Assembly: GCA_004359425.1 (NCBI GenBank)
Contig: PTEU01000002.1
Location: forward strand, 300,514 to 364,513
Source: Ideonella sp. MAG2
GTDB taxonomy: Bacteria; Pseudomonadota; Gammaproteobacteria; Burkholderiales; Burkholderiaceae_C
Direction of reading: 5' to 3'
DNA length: 64,000 nucleotides
In this document: positions 45,773-55,087 of the stretch, one piece after another
Layout: each line of letters opens with the position of its first letter
How positions within the stretch are numbered: position 1 is the first letter of the stretch
Made by a program: the position numbers and the translations under genes
The notes under the pieces: model-generated
Databases searched by the model: none
The model's input: only the letters and a program-made list of their open reading frames with translations
Told to the model about the DNA's origin: nothing

Positions 45773-48448
45773 ATGGGCGTCATCGTCATTGAGGTCCCTC
45801 GTCGGCGCTCCCACGCGCAGATCATGCTGCAAAGCCTGCTGGCCTTGCGGTCTGCGGGCAAGCTCTTGGGCCGTCGAAAGACCTTGGTCAACTTCGAGGT
45901 CAAACTCACCCGCAGCTTAGGTTTGTTTGATCGCAAACACTATCTGGCTCAGGTCAATACAGCCGACCTCAAAGGCCTGTCAGCCTTGCGGCACTACGTT
46001 CTGTTTGGGGACGCAGCAGGCCTGACCCCCAGCCCGCTGTTCGACTTGAAGCACTACGATGCGCACTGTGGTGAGCGCCACGGCATCAACCGCCTCCTGC
46101 ATTACGGTCTGGTTTTGCGACACCAAGGCATTTATCCCACCGCGTGGTTTGACGGTGAGTACTACCTGCAAGCCAACCCCGATGTGATGAAGTCAGGGCG
46201 TGACCCTCTGGAGCATTTTCAGAACTGGGGTTGGCGCGAGGGCCGCAACCCCCTGCCCGGGCTAGACCTGCGACGGCTGATGAACAGCCAGCCGCAGTTA
46301 CGCGTGGCCAAAAACAACCCTTTGGCCTTGTTGGCCAGCGGTGCCCTGGCCCATTTGCTTCATGATGAGGCCCTGCTGTCTGCCAACACGCGGCCTGTAC
46401 ACGCCCCCCTCACGGCCATAGCGGAACCTGAAGAAGGCAACCAAGACTTATTGGACCCGACGTTTTGGGTGGACCTCCAACCAAGGGTCTGGCCCAGCCC
46501 CCCCTGCGTGGACGTGATCATTCCGGTCCACAGCGGTGCCACTGAAACCTTGCGCTGCCTGTGGTCTGTGCTCACAGCACCGGTGCTCACACCGCATCGG
46601 GTGCTGGTGATCAATGATGCCGGCCCGGACCCCGACCTCAACGCCCAGCTTCGCAATCTCGCGGCACGAGACTTGTTCACTCTAGAGCAGAACAAAACCA
46701 ATTTGGGTTTCGTCAAGACCGTGAACCACGGTTTGCGGATGCAACGCGATCGTGATGTGGTGATCCTCAACAGCGACACCGAGGTGTATGGCAATTGGTT
46801 AGATCGCTTGGTCAAGCACGCCGTCAATCTCCCCGAGCTCGGCACCCTCACACCGCTCTCGAACAACGGGACCATTTGCAGCTATCCCGAACCGCAAGCC
46901 GATAACCGCAGCCCGCTAGAGATTGCTCATGCGGAAATCGATGGATTGGCGGCTGAGGTCAATGCAGGGCAAGTGACCTATGCACCCACGGGGGTGGGCT
47001 TTTGCATGTACATCCGTCGTCAAGCCCTGAATGAGGTCGGCCTGCTGGATGAGCGACGCTTCGGACGCGGCTATGGTGAAGAGAATGACCTCTGCCAACG
47101 CATGTTGCGGCAAGGTTGGCGACACGGCATTGCCTGTGACGTGTATGTGCGTCACGTGGGCTCTGTCAGCTTTAAGGGAGAGGCCACTCTCAGAACTGCC
47201 GCGGCACTCAAAACACTCAACAAACTCTACCCAAGCTACGAAGGCGATGTGCAACGTCACATTGCTGCGGACCCTGCATGGGTACACCGTGCGCGCATTG
47301 ACCTAGCGCGCTTAAGGCGTGTCTCCCAGAGCAAGAATGTGCTGCTGGTGTGCCATAACCGCGGTGGCGGCACAGAGCGGCACATCGTGGAGCAAAGCAA
47401 GGCTTTGCAAGATCAAGGCTTTGGCGTGTTTGAGTTGCGCCCTTCACACCAACCGGGTTGTGTCGCGATCGTGACCCCGGCGCTGTACAGGCTCCACAAT
47501 CTTGCAGCCCTGCCTCCGCTACCGTCTGTGCTGTTCGACGAGGTGTTGACGCAATTGGCCATCAGCGAGATTCATATCCACCACTTGATCGACTTCCCGG
47601 TGGGCATGGGAGACTTGCTGCAAGCGACGGCTCAGCGTTTGGGCCTGAGCTTGCGAATGGTTGTCCACGACTACTTTGCCCTCTGCCCCAGGGTGAACTT
47701 GGTCAACGTCGAAGGACAGTATTGCGCCCAACCTCCAGCCCAAGCCTGTAACGCTTGCCTCAGCAAAGACGGCCTGATCCAAACCAGCGGTCAGATCGAA
47801 CAGTGGCGGGCCGGCGCGCTGCGGCTTTTGGAGGCCGCCGACCACATCGTGGTGCCCTCACAGGATGTGAAGCAACGCCTCCAACAAATGGCCCCTCACT
47901 TGCAGCTTCAGATCGAGCCCCATGAAGAGATGGAGGCCGCAGCCGAGATAGACTTTCCCGCCCCAAGCGCGGGTGAGCCTTTGCGTGTCTTGGCGATCGG
48001 TGCCATCAGCAAGATCAAAGGCTTTGATGTCCTTCACAGACTGGGCACCACCATCCAAGATCGGCAACTCCCCATGGAGTTGGCTTTGTTGGGTTACTCC
48101 ATGGATGATTCCTTGCTCAGCAGTGTGGGGGTGCGACTCCTTGGGCGGTACTTTGACCAAGAACTCCCCGAGCGCATCCGCGACTACGCACCACATCTGA
48201 TCTTCGTTCCATCGGTTTGGCCGGAAACCTACTGCTATGTGTTGTCTGCGGCACTCAGGAGCGGCCGACGAGTCGCTGTGTTTGATTTAGGTGCGCAGGC
48301 AGAGCGTGTCCGCGCCCACCATCAAGAGCACTTGGTTCTCCCCCTCTGGTTGTCAGAAACACCCGATGAGCTGGCGATTCGGCTCCTGCAGGGTTCAACG
48401 ACTTTGCCTTTGCACCTCACGCCTACAGGCATGCCCAAAGCAGCCTGA
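45773..48448 (+). CDS. Bifunctional glycosyltransferase: GT2 + GT4 with N-terminal NPDV-type repeats
   Basis: The 891-aa protein has three parts. Residues about 50-165 hold imperfect repeats of the type FDxxYYLxxNPDVxxxGxxPLxHFxxxGxxEGRxP (best copy GEYYLQANPDVMKSG, then EHFQNWGWREGRNP), often found before such glycosyltransferases. Residues about 245-500 are a GT2 domain, with VDVIIPVHSGATETLRCL, VILNSDTEV (DXD-like) and RRFGRGYGEENDLCQRM. Residues about 520-880 are a GT4-like GT-B domain with LLVCHNRGGGTERHIVEQ and LIFVPSVWPETYCYVLS. It can probably add two sugars in sequence. It follows the exporter genes by 40 bases and precedes the next gene by 5. Confidence 0.88.
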   Translation: MGVIVIEVPRRRSHAQIMLQSLLALRSAGKLLGRRKTLVNFEVKLTRSLGLFDRKHYLAQVNTADLKGLSALRHYVLFGDAAGLTPSPLFDLKHYDAHCGERHGINRLLHYGLVLRHQGIYPTAWFDGEYYLQANPDVMKSGRDPLEHFQNWGWREGRNPLPGLDLRRLMNSQPQLRVAKNNPLALLASGALAHLLHDEALLSANTRPVHAPLTAIAEPEEGNQDLLDPTFWVDLQPRVWPSPPCVDVIIPVHSGATETLRCLWSVLTAPVLTPHRVLVINDAGPDPDLNAQLRNLAARDLFTLEQNKTNLGFVKTVNHGLRMQRDRDVVILNSDTEVYGNWLDRLVKHAVNLPELGTLTPLSNNGTICSYPEPQADNRSPLEIAHAEIDGLAAEVNAGQVTYAPTGVGFCMYIRRQALNEVGLLDERRFGRGYGEENDLCQRMLRQGWRHGIACDVYVRHVGSVSFKGEATLRTAAALKTLNKLYPSYEGDVQRHIAADPAWVHRARIDLARLRRVSQSKNVLLVCHNRGGGTERHIVEQSKALQDQGFGVFELRPSHQPGCVAIVTPALYRLHNLAALPPLPSVLFDEVLTQLAISEIHIHHLIDFPVGMGDLLQATAQRLGLSLRMVVHDYFALCPRVNLVNVEGQYCAQPPAQACNACLSKDGLIQTSGQIEQWRAGALRLLEAADHIVVPSQDVKQRLQQMAPHLQLQIEPHEEMEAAAEIDFPAPSAGEPLRVLAIGAISKIKGFDVLHRLGTTIQDRQLPMELALLGYSMDDSLLSSVGVRLLGRYFDQELPERIRDYAPHLIFVPSVWPETYCYVLSAALRSGRRVAVFDLGAQAERVRAHHQEHLVLPLWLSETPDELAIRLLQGSTTLPLHLTPTGMPKAA

Positions 48449-48453
48449 CAATT

Positions 48454-51400
48454 GTGAACAAGCTTTCCTCATTTTTTCACCGCGCTCGTGTAGAGGGTCC
48501 CACGCACCAGGCATCTATGGGTCGCCTGCATATCGATTGCGTTCTGGGCACAACGGTGTTTGGCTGGGCCTGTACCTCAGCGTTGGAACCTGCCGCCAAC
48601 ATTGTGTTGCAGCTTGCGAGGCAAGCCACTGCCGCTGAGGTTCGCACCTTCCCCCGCATCGACGTCAGTGAGGCGCTGGGCGTCTCCCATGAGCTTCCTT
48701 TGGGCTTTAGCCTGTGCCTACCCGTTTCGCTGTGGGATGAGTCTGGCAACTTGATCCCCGGAGACATCGAGATACTGGCAGCTGGGCAACACACCCGCAT
48801 CGAGGTTCCGTGTTCGATGTCTGAGGTTCTCCAGGCATTGGAGCAGCAACAGCACCATGCCGAGTGGATTCCGGTCGTCCAGCAGATGATGCGACAGCTG
48901 GGGCAAGACTCGCCACCGAGTCGGCTGGGATCTCATGTTTTGGCAAGCTGCCAGCGTTTGGCCCAGCGCATTGGATGGTCAGAATGGCCGTCTGCGCCCG
49001 GCGGGGCCTGCCAGGGCTATCTCGAAGACAACAGTGGGCTGGTATGGCGCGGTTGGGGCCTAGGAAGTAGCGAGTCGGCGGAGTCCTTCAGACTTTATGC
49101 CAACGGGCATTTGGTGCCAGCACAGGTCATTCGCACGGATCGCGCTGATGTCGCCGCCACCATGAAGGCAGCACGGCGACAGTTGGGTTTTGAACTCGAA
49201 CTGCCGAGCTGCATTTGGCAGCATGCTCAGCCTGATGCCCCCATCAGGTTGGAGCTTTGGGTGGGGACTTTAAACCTTTGTCCGCAAGGCGTGGAATGGA
49301 CGGTTGAACACCTCCGTCAAACCCTGATCCGGTTGCATGAAATTTCGCACGCAAAGCCGGAAGTGCAGATGCAGCGCGCTGCCCTCGCTGAGCATCAGTA
49401 TGGGATTTTGGTGGGTTTGGAGCACTGGCTGGCGGTTCATGAACAGGTGGACTTACCCCACCTCGCAAGAGAGTGGCTGCTGGCGCAAGCGCATCGATTT
49501 GGCCTGGTTGATCGACTACCTGCTCAATCACGCCCATCCGATTTGTCACCCGTCAGAGGCCCTCAGCACGATCTCGCCACCATTGAGTTGTGGGACTTGC
49601 TACGCCGCTTCAATGAAATGGTGGAGGATGACGGACACAATGCCTTGGATGTGCTGTCTCAGATGTGCGCTCGGGAGCGAGCAGACGAGGCTCAATGCCG
49701 ATTAGTATGTGCGCTGATCCCTTATTTTTGCGGTTTGGGGCGCTACGATGACTTGCGTCCTTGGCTTCCAGGACGGCATCTCAAGGCACTCGCCTCCGAC
49801 CATACAGCCTGGGGACTCTCGCTGCTACTGCCGGAACTGGTGTGGACCGAGCGCTATGGCCTGGCTCGGCGAGTAATGTTGCGTTTGGCCTCATCGCCCC
49901 GAGGATGGCTCAACACAGAGTGCGTGGCATGCGCTGTACACCGCTCGCTTGAGCATTGGCCTCGGTCTGGCACTGACCAAAGCCATGCAGTCGGGTGGGT
50001 GCGTGCAGTCCTGACGCTGCTGGAGGTGCAGGCATCTGACTACTGGGGCCGCTCCCACGATCTTCATTTGACGCAAGCCGCTGTCGATCTGATGGTCTAC
50101 ACAAAGTGCCTCCCTGGAGATCTGGCGCGCACCGTGCTGTCGTGCGTCTTGCGCCTTCAGGCCTTTCATCCTGGGTTTTGGAGCGCCCTGAAGCAACAGT
50201 GGCCGGCCGACGCAGAGTGGCCATCGGAATTGCAATGGGCCTACAGTCGCTTCGTCGATTTTGAGTCGGCGGTCTGGGCAGGAGACTTCTCCGCCAACCG
50301 ATGGATGCAGGCGCTGGGTAGCAGTGCCACTCAGGAATGTTTTGACGCCGCACTTGCACTCCGAGACCTGGCGTTGCACGCTGTAGCGGTGACGCCTGCT
50401 GATCACGGTGAAGGCCTATTGCTATTGCCATTGCCCAACCTGTTGAGCCCCTTGGGCCCCAGGGAGATGCTGCGTTTGGCCGCGCATCCTCAAGCTCGTC
50501 CTGCCTGGCTGACCCGGCCATCTGCGCTGGCACAAGTCATCCAGGGTGAAACCTCACCCAGTGCCGCAGCGCTTCGCACATGCCGCGCTCATGTGATGCG
50601 CGCGCTTTGGAACTCCAAGCCCATAGACAGCGCCGAGGTCGCGGTTGACCTGACCGTACTCAGCTCCATCGACCATAGTGGTGTCGGGGTCGTTCTGTCC
50701 TCCCTTGTTCTGATGATGGCTCCCTCGCCAGGTGGAGAGTCGACCGCAGAGCGCAGCTTGGCCGACTTGTCCGTTCGCTGGACTCAGGTGTTTCATGACA
50801 CCGCCAATCATGCGGTGCCGCCCGCCGCCTTACTCCATGTCACTGCGTTGTTGGTGCGCTGGCAAGCGAGCCAGCCGGGGTCTCGTCAACTACAACGACT
50901 CACGGCCGAGTGCAAGCGCCTCATGCACGCTAGATATGGCATTGATTTGTCATCGCTGCTCGCGCCTCCGCCGCCTCCGCGGGGGGCGCTGACAGCCCCC
51001 GATGCCTTGCGCACCACGCTGGTAGCCATCTATTCTTGCCGCAAAAATCTTGCGAGCCGTGTTGAACAGATCAAGGCGTCCTGGGGTAAACGGCTGGAGG
51101 CCCGAGGTATTCCATGGCTTGTGGTGGTGGGTGACGGTGACGGCCAACTTGATCGGCACTTGTTGCAGCTAGCGGTGCCGGACGACTATGAGTCCCTGCC
51201 ACTGAAGACGCTGGCCTTGATTCGCTGGGTGCATGACCACACCGACTTCACCCACCTCTTGAAGATTGACGATGACTGCCATCTGGCGGTCGATCAATTT
51301 TTCGACCAGTCACCCCATCTGGCGCACCACTATCTAGGCAGAAAGCTGGCCAGAAGTATCGGCGGTACGGATCGCGTCTGGCATCAGTCCAAGTCGTCCT

Positions 51401-52773
51401 CACCCCTCGCACGGCAAGCCATTGATAAGTCACCGGAGCCTTCGGCGTATGCGGACGGCGGCTCGGGCTATTGCTTGTCGCGCTTTGCCATGAGCAGCTT
51501 GCTTAATAGCCTTCTTGACACAGCCGGGGCGCGTCTGACGCGCAGCGCCTACATGGAAGATAAGCTGGTTGGAGATCTCTTATCTCTCAAGGGCATCGCC
51601 GTCTGCGAAGACGGGTATGAAACCTTGGTTCGCCGCCGCATCGGGGTCGACCCACTTTGTGTCAACGCATACCGCAATACTTTTTACCCGAGCTTGGCCA
51701 GCCCGACCATGGTGACGCACCTTGACGACGCCACCGCACTTGACTCGGTCGATAGCCAGGCCGCCCTGTCCATGCTCAGACCGGCCAAAATTTGGCCGAG
51801 TTACGAGGCCCCTAAGCTCGTCGAGCAAGGCAGCAATCAGTTGGAGTTGTTGAGCCCCCTCCCTGCCATCGAGGCCCTTCAGGCAGCCACGGTCATTGTC
51901 GTGGCCGTCCTGCGCAACGAGCGGCTACTGCTGCCGCACTTCCTAGCGCATTACCGAAAACTCGGTGCGCCGCACTTCATCTTCGTCGACAACCTCTCAG
52001 ATGACGGCAGCCGCGACTACTTGGTATCACAGCCCGACGTGGTGCTCTACAGCGCAGATACTGAGTACCGCCAATCGCACTATGGCGTGGCCTGGCAACA
52101 GGCCGTGCTGAGTGCTCATGCCTTGGGCAAGTGGGTTGTGTTGGCTGACATCGATGAATTCTTGGTGTTTGATGCCTGTGAGGACCGTTCCCTCGCGCAA
52201 TGGACCGCAGAGTTGGACCAGGAGCGGGTCAATGCCGTCAGCACGCTGATGGTGGATATGTATCCCAAAGGCAGCTTGTCGGAGGCCGACTTCCAACAGC
52301 AGGCACCATTCGAGTGCGCACCGTATTTTGATCGGTCCCCCTTGATTGCTTGGAAACTGGGATCGGGTTGCTTCTCGAACAGTCGAACTTGGTTGAGCGG
52401 GCTGCGGCATCGCCTCATCGAAGACTCGGCACCTAACTTCTATACCTCGCAAAAGATTGCCGTTCTCAAATACCAACCTTGGATTCGATTGTCAGAGGGC
52501 CTTCACTACGCGTCGAATGTGCGCCTCTCTCAACAAACGGCCTATTTTGCTCACTTCAAATACCATGCCGGTTTTGAAATGAAGGTCAGGACAGAGGTCG
52601 CCAGAAAGCAGCACTTCAATGATGCCGAAGAATATCAGCGCTACACAGCCATCATTGCCGAGGGCAGCCAGACCCTTTGGACGCCTGAGTCCCTGAAGTT
52701 CACGCACTCCTCCGACTATCGCCGGGCAACTGCCTTGGAAGATCGCCGCCACCAAGGCGCTAACATTCACTGA
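48454..52773 (+). CDS. Giant protein with helical N-terminus, GT31-like domain and C-terminal GT2-type (DUF23/GT92-like) domain
   Basis: The 1439-aa protein has about 840 N-terminal residues without a family I recognise, mostly helical. Residues about 850-1090 resemble beta-1,3-galactosyltransferase/Fringe-type GT31 enzymes: LVAIYSCRKNLASRVEQIKA, the DDD metal motif in THLLKIDDDCHLAVD and YADGGSGYCLSRFAM. Residues about 1145-1420 resemble Glyco_tranf_2_4/GT92: VIVVAVLRNERLLLPHFLAH, FIFVDNLSDDGSRDYL and WVVLADIDEFLVF. Two catalytic GT domains in one chain suggest processive or paired sugar addition. The GTG start at 48454 lies 5 bases after the previous stop. Family names rest on motif memory. 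Confidence 0.75.
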   Translation: MNKLSSFFHRARVEGPTHQASMGRLHIDCVLGTTVFGWACTSALEPAANIVLQLARQATAAEVRTFPRIDVSEALGVSHELPLGFSLCLPVSLWDESGNLIPGDIEILAAGQHTRIEVPCSMSEVLQALEQQQHHAEWIPVVQQMMRQLGQDSPPSRLGSHVLASCQRLAQRIGWSEWPSAPGGACQGYLEDNSGLVWRGWGLGSSESAESFRLYANGHLVPAQVIRTDRADVAATMKAARRQLGFELELPSCIWQHAQPDAPIRLELWVGTLNLCPQGVEWTVEHLRQTLIRLHEISHAKPEVQMQRAALAEHQYGILVGLEHWLAVHEQVDLPHLAREWLLAQAHRFGLVDRLPAQSRPSDLSPVRGPQHDLATIELWDLLRRFNEMVEDDGHNALDVLSQMCARERADEAQCRLVCALIPYFCGLGRYDDLRPWLPGRHLKALASDHTAWGLSLLLPELVWTERYGLARRVMLRLASSPRGWLNTECVACAVHRSLEHWPRSGTDQSHAVGWVRAVLTLLEVQASDYWGRSHDLHLTQAAVDLMVYTKCLPGDLARTVLSCVLRLQAFHPGFWSALKQQWPADAEWPSELQWAYSRFVDFESAVWAGDFSANRWMQALGSSATQECFDAALALRDLALHAVAVTPADHGEGLLLLPLPNLLSPLGPREMLRLAAHPQARPAWLTRPSALAQVIQGETSPSAAALRTCRAHVMRALWNSKPIDSAEVAVDLTVLSSIDHSGVGVVLSSLVLMMAPSPGGESTAERSLADLSVRWTQVFHDTANHAVPPAALLHVTALLVRWQASQPGSRQLQRLTAECKRLMHARYGIDLSSLLAPPPPPRGALTAPDALRTTLVAIYSCRKNLASRVEQIKASWGKRLEARGIPWLVVVGDGDGQLDRHLLQLAVPDDYESLPLKTLALIRWVHDHTDFTHLLKIDDDCHLAVDQFFDQSPHLAHHYLGRKLARSIGGTDRVWHQSKSSSPLARQAIDKSPEPSAYADGGSGYCLSRFAMSSLLNSLLDTAGARLTRSAYMEDKLVGDLLSLKGIAVCEDGYETLVRRRIGVDPLCVNAYRNTFYPSLASPTMVTHLDDATALDSVDSQAALSMLRPAKIWPSYEAPKLVEQGSNQLELLSPLPAIEALQAATVIVVAVLRNERLLLPHFLAHYRKLGAPHFIFVDNLSDDGSRDYLVSQPDVVLYSADTEYRQSHYGVAWQQAVLSAHALGKWVVLADIDEFLVFDACEDRSLAQWTAELDQERVNAVSTLMVDMYPKGSLSEADFQQQAPFECAPYFDRSPLIAWKLGSGCFSNSRTWLSGLRHRLIEDSAPNFYTSQKIAVLKYQPWIRLSEGLHYASNVRLSQQTAYFAHFKYHAGFEMKVRTEVARKQHFNDAEEYQRYTAIIAEGSQTLWTPESLKFTHSSDYRRATALEDRRHQGANIH

Positions 52774-52905
52774 CTTGCGCCCACCCCAATACTCGACGGC
52801 AGCCTATATTGCCCGAGGAAAAGCCGAATCTTGTCTTGAACCCAGGCCACAGCCAATCGTCGCACCTTTCCCGGGTCACCCTCCTCCTCTGACCGTCAAA
52901 GATTT

Positions 52906-53688
52906 ATGTCTACCCAAGCCCGCCCTGCTCCATTTTTCATTGTCGGATGTGTTCGCTCCGGGACAACAATGCTCAGAGATGTGCTGAGGCGACATCCAAA
53001 CCTTGCCTGCCCAGAGGAGACGCACTTTTTCCGCTGGGGTGATCCGTTTGGTACTGACGCGCTGAACCGCGCGCTGACCAATAACGCCGTGCTCAAGAAG
53101 CACCGTGAAATTGACGGTGTGAGCGAGGAAGAGTTCAAGAAGATTCTGGCAGAGAGCAATAACCGCGGAGACTTGTACCAACGCTATATGCGGCTCTACA
53201 TTGCCAAAAACAAGCCCTCTGCGACGCGTTGGTTTGATAAAACGCCCCAAAATATCTATGGTGCGCTGCTGATTGCAACCACCATGCCCAAGGCCAAGTT
53301 CATCCATATAGTGAGAGACCCTCGCAATGTTGCGGCAAGCCTGAGGCTGGGCAAGGTCGTGAAGGTCGAGAGCATTGTGGGCTCAGCAAATTATTGGCAT
53401 GAATCCGTTCAAATCATCAAGGGCTTGAAGCGAGCTTTTCCAGAGCGGGTGCATGAGTTGCGCTATGAGGACTTTGTGGCAGAGCCTTTGGTGCATGTCG
53501 AGTCCATTCTGAACTTTTTGGGTGAACCATTTGACCCCACCACATTTGCGGGGCTGAGCATCAGGAATTCCGATCACGCAGAGGAAGCACTCCTGTCCCC
53601 CGATGACCTGAGTCGCTTGGAAATCATCTGCCAACTTGGCTTGAAGCGCTACCGCTACAAAACGTCCCCCACTCCGACGGAAGGTTGA
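52906..53688 (+). CDS. PAPS-dependent sulfotransferase (Sulfotransfer_3 type)
   Basis: The 260-aa protein has the 5'-phosphosulfate loop FFIVGCVRSGTTMLRDVLRR (residues 10-29) and the 3'-phosphate loop FIHIVRDPRNVAASLRLG (about 127-144). The later RYEDFVAEPLVHVESILNFL is also standard. These enzymes move sulfate from PAPS to carbohydrate hydroxyl groups. Full length and intact. It is preceded by 130 bases without a gene and begins a run of polysaccharide-decoration genes. The acceptor is presumably a capsule sugar. Confidence 0.9.
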   Translation: MSTQARPAPFFIVGCVRSGTTMLRDVLRRHPNLACPEETHFFRWGDPFGTDALNRALTNNAVLKKHREIDGVSEEEFKKILAESNNRGDLYQRYMRLYIAKNKPSATRWFDKTPQNIYGALLIATTMPKAKFIHIVRDPRNVAASLRLGKVVKVESIVGSANYWHESVQIIKGLKRAFPERVHELRYEDFVAEPLVHVESILNFLGEPFDPTTFAGLSIRNSDHAEEALLSPDDLSRLEIICQLGLKRYRYKTSPTPTEG

Positions 53689-53789
53689 TTTATCCGGCGG
53701 AGATAAGCAGTCATTTTCAGAATAGGGATGCCCGGAATTCCACTCGCCAGCTACCATCGAAAGTCACTTTTTTTCAACGAGACCAGCCC

Positions 53790-54725
53790 ATGTATCAGAT
53801 CAAACCGGAAGCTCCTGATGAAGCCGTAAGCGCCCTCGGCACCAAACGAGATTGGGTGCAGGAGCCCGCCACCGTCTTGACCATGGAGGAGGACTGGGGT
53901 CTGGCAAACAGCGAGGACATGCGCGTCCTGCGTGTCAAAACCGGCCACTTCACGGTGACCTCATCCTTGAACACGCGCCAGAAGGCGGATAGGCTCTTGG
54001 TGATTTTGAGTGGTGCGCGCGGCGCAGGCAAAGACACCGACGTCAAGCGCATGCAGTTCCTGCGCCGCGACTGGGACGCACTCTACAAGATGCCCATTTT
54101 GGCCGTATCTGACCCGGCAACAGAAACTTATTGGGGCGGAGAGGTCCCTCGCGCTGGCTTGTATCTGGGCAGCGCCAATCATGACCTGGTGCCTGAGCTG
54201 AACGCCATGATCGACAAGGTCTGCAAAGAGCTGGGCATCAACCCTGATCGTGTGATCGTGATGGGTGCCTCCGCTGGCGGCACGGCTGCCATGCTCATCG
54301 CCACCCAACGCAAAGTGGCCCGCGCTGTCGCCATCTGCGCTCCGTTCTTCACGGAGAAGTTCCGCAAGATCATTGCTGCCGCCATGGAGGCCATGGGAGG
54401 CACCACTGACGATTGGGTTCGCATGGCCAATGAGACGCCGTGGCGGACTCACCCCATGTCCGCCATCAAGCGCGCAGCCGAGCAAGGCAACGATGTGCGC
54501 ATCGTGTGCGCCCAAAACCTGCAAGACCCACCGATGTACAACAAGCACTTTTCCAAAATGTGCAAGTTCATGTCCATCAACCCATCTGCCGGGGGTGTAT
54601 CGACCGACGGCACCGTGATGGGCTTGCTGTATGACGACTGGGAAGGTGGTCACGGTTTCGAGTCCAAGAATTTCTCCGGCCCGATTTGGCGTCGTTCTTT
54701 GGAGTACTTCGACTCCGGCAAGTAA
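53790..54725 (+). CDS. Alpha/beta hydrolase of a polysaccharide locus
   Basis: The 311-aa protein has an alpha/beta-hydrolase core: LLVILSGARGAGKDTD in the oxyanion-hole position, a nucleophile elbow VMGASAGGTAAMLIA (Gly-Ala-Ser-Ala-Gly) and a late DDWEGGHGFESKNF His region. There is no signal peptide, so it acts in the cytoplasm. Hydrolases of this form recur in capsule loci, where they may act as esterases or acyltransferases on sugar chains. The ATG at 53790 is chosen; the longer ORF start at 53685 overlaps the sulfotransferase gene end. The acyl carrier protein gene follows after 113 bases. Confidence 0.72.
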   Translation: MYQIKPEAPDEAVSALGTKRDWVQEPATVLTMEEDWGLANSEDMRVLRVKTGHFTVTSSLNTRQKADRLLVILSGARGAGKDTDVKRMQFLRRDWDALYKMPILAVSDPATETYWGGEVPRAGLYLGSANHDLVPELNAMIDKVCKELGINPDRVIVMGASAGGTAAMLIATQRKVARAVAICAPFFTEKFRKIIAAAMEAMGGTTDDWVRMANETPWRTHPMSAIKRAAEQGNDVRIVCAQNLQDPPMYNKHFSKMCKFMSINPSAGGVSTDGTVMGLLYDDWEGGHGFESKNFSGPIWRRSLEYFDSGK

Positions 54726-54838
54726 GCACAAGGAGCGGCGACTGTGACCCGCCGCGATGTGCATGACCGCCCCGCCTTTGCGCGGGGCGCTTTGCTCCAG
54801 GCATCCATTCCCACCTCTGCACAGCGCTGCATGCCCTT

Positions 54839-55087
54839 ATGACCCCCGTTCATCAAAAAGTGGCCGATCTGATTCTGGAATACACCCGCGGCAAAACGCT
54901 GGAGGACGTGCGCAAGGCCCAAGGCTTCCAAGATTTGGAGTTGGACTCTGTGGCTGTGGTCAGCCTTCTGGACGAGATTGAGGACGAGTTGAATATCGAG
55001 TTTGTCGAGTTGCCCAAGCTCGCCATCACCTTGCCAGAGTTTTTGGCTTTGGTCGATCAACTCGTCGCCACCCAGCATGCGCAATGA
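54839..55087 (+). CDS. Acyl carrier protein
   Basis: The 82-aa acidic helical protein has the phosphopantetheine attachment site ELDSVAVVSLLDEIEDELNI with Ser37 (DSV in place of the common DSL). It is diverged from the housekeeping AcpP and overlaps the ketoacyl synthase gene that follows by 11 bases, so the two are a dedicated pair. It should carry an acyl chain in the cytoplasm for a special product. Its place inside a capsule locus suggests acyl modification or a lipid anchor of the polysaccharide. Confidence 0.85.
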   Translation: MTPVHQKVADLILEYTRGKTLEDVRKAQGFQDLELDSVAVVSLLDEIEDELNIEFVELPKLAITLPEFLALVDQLVATQHAQ

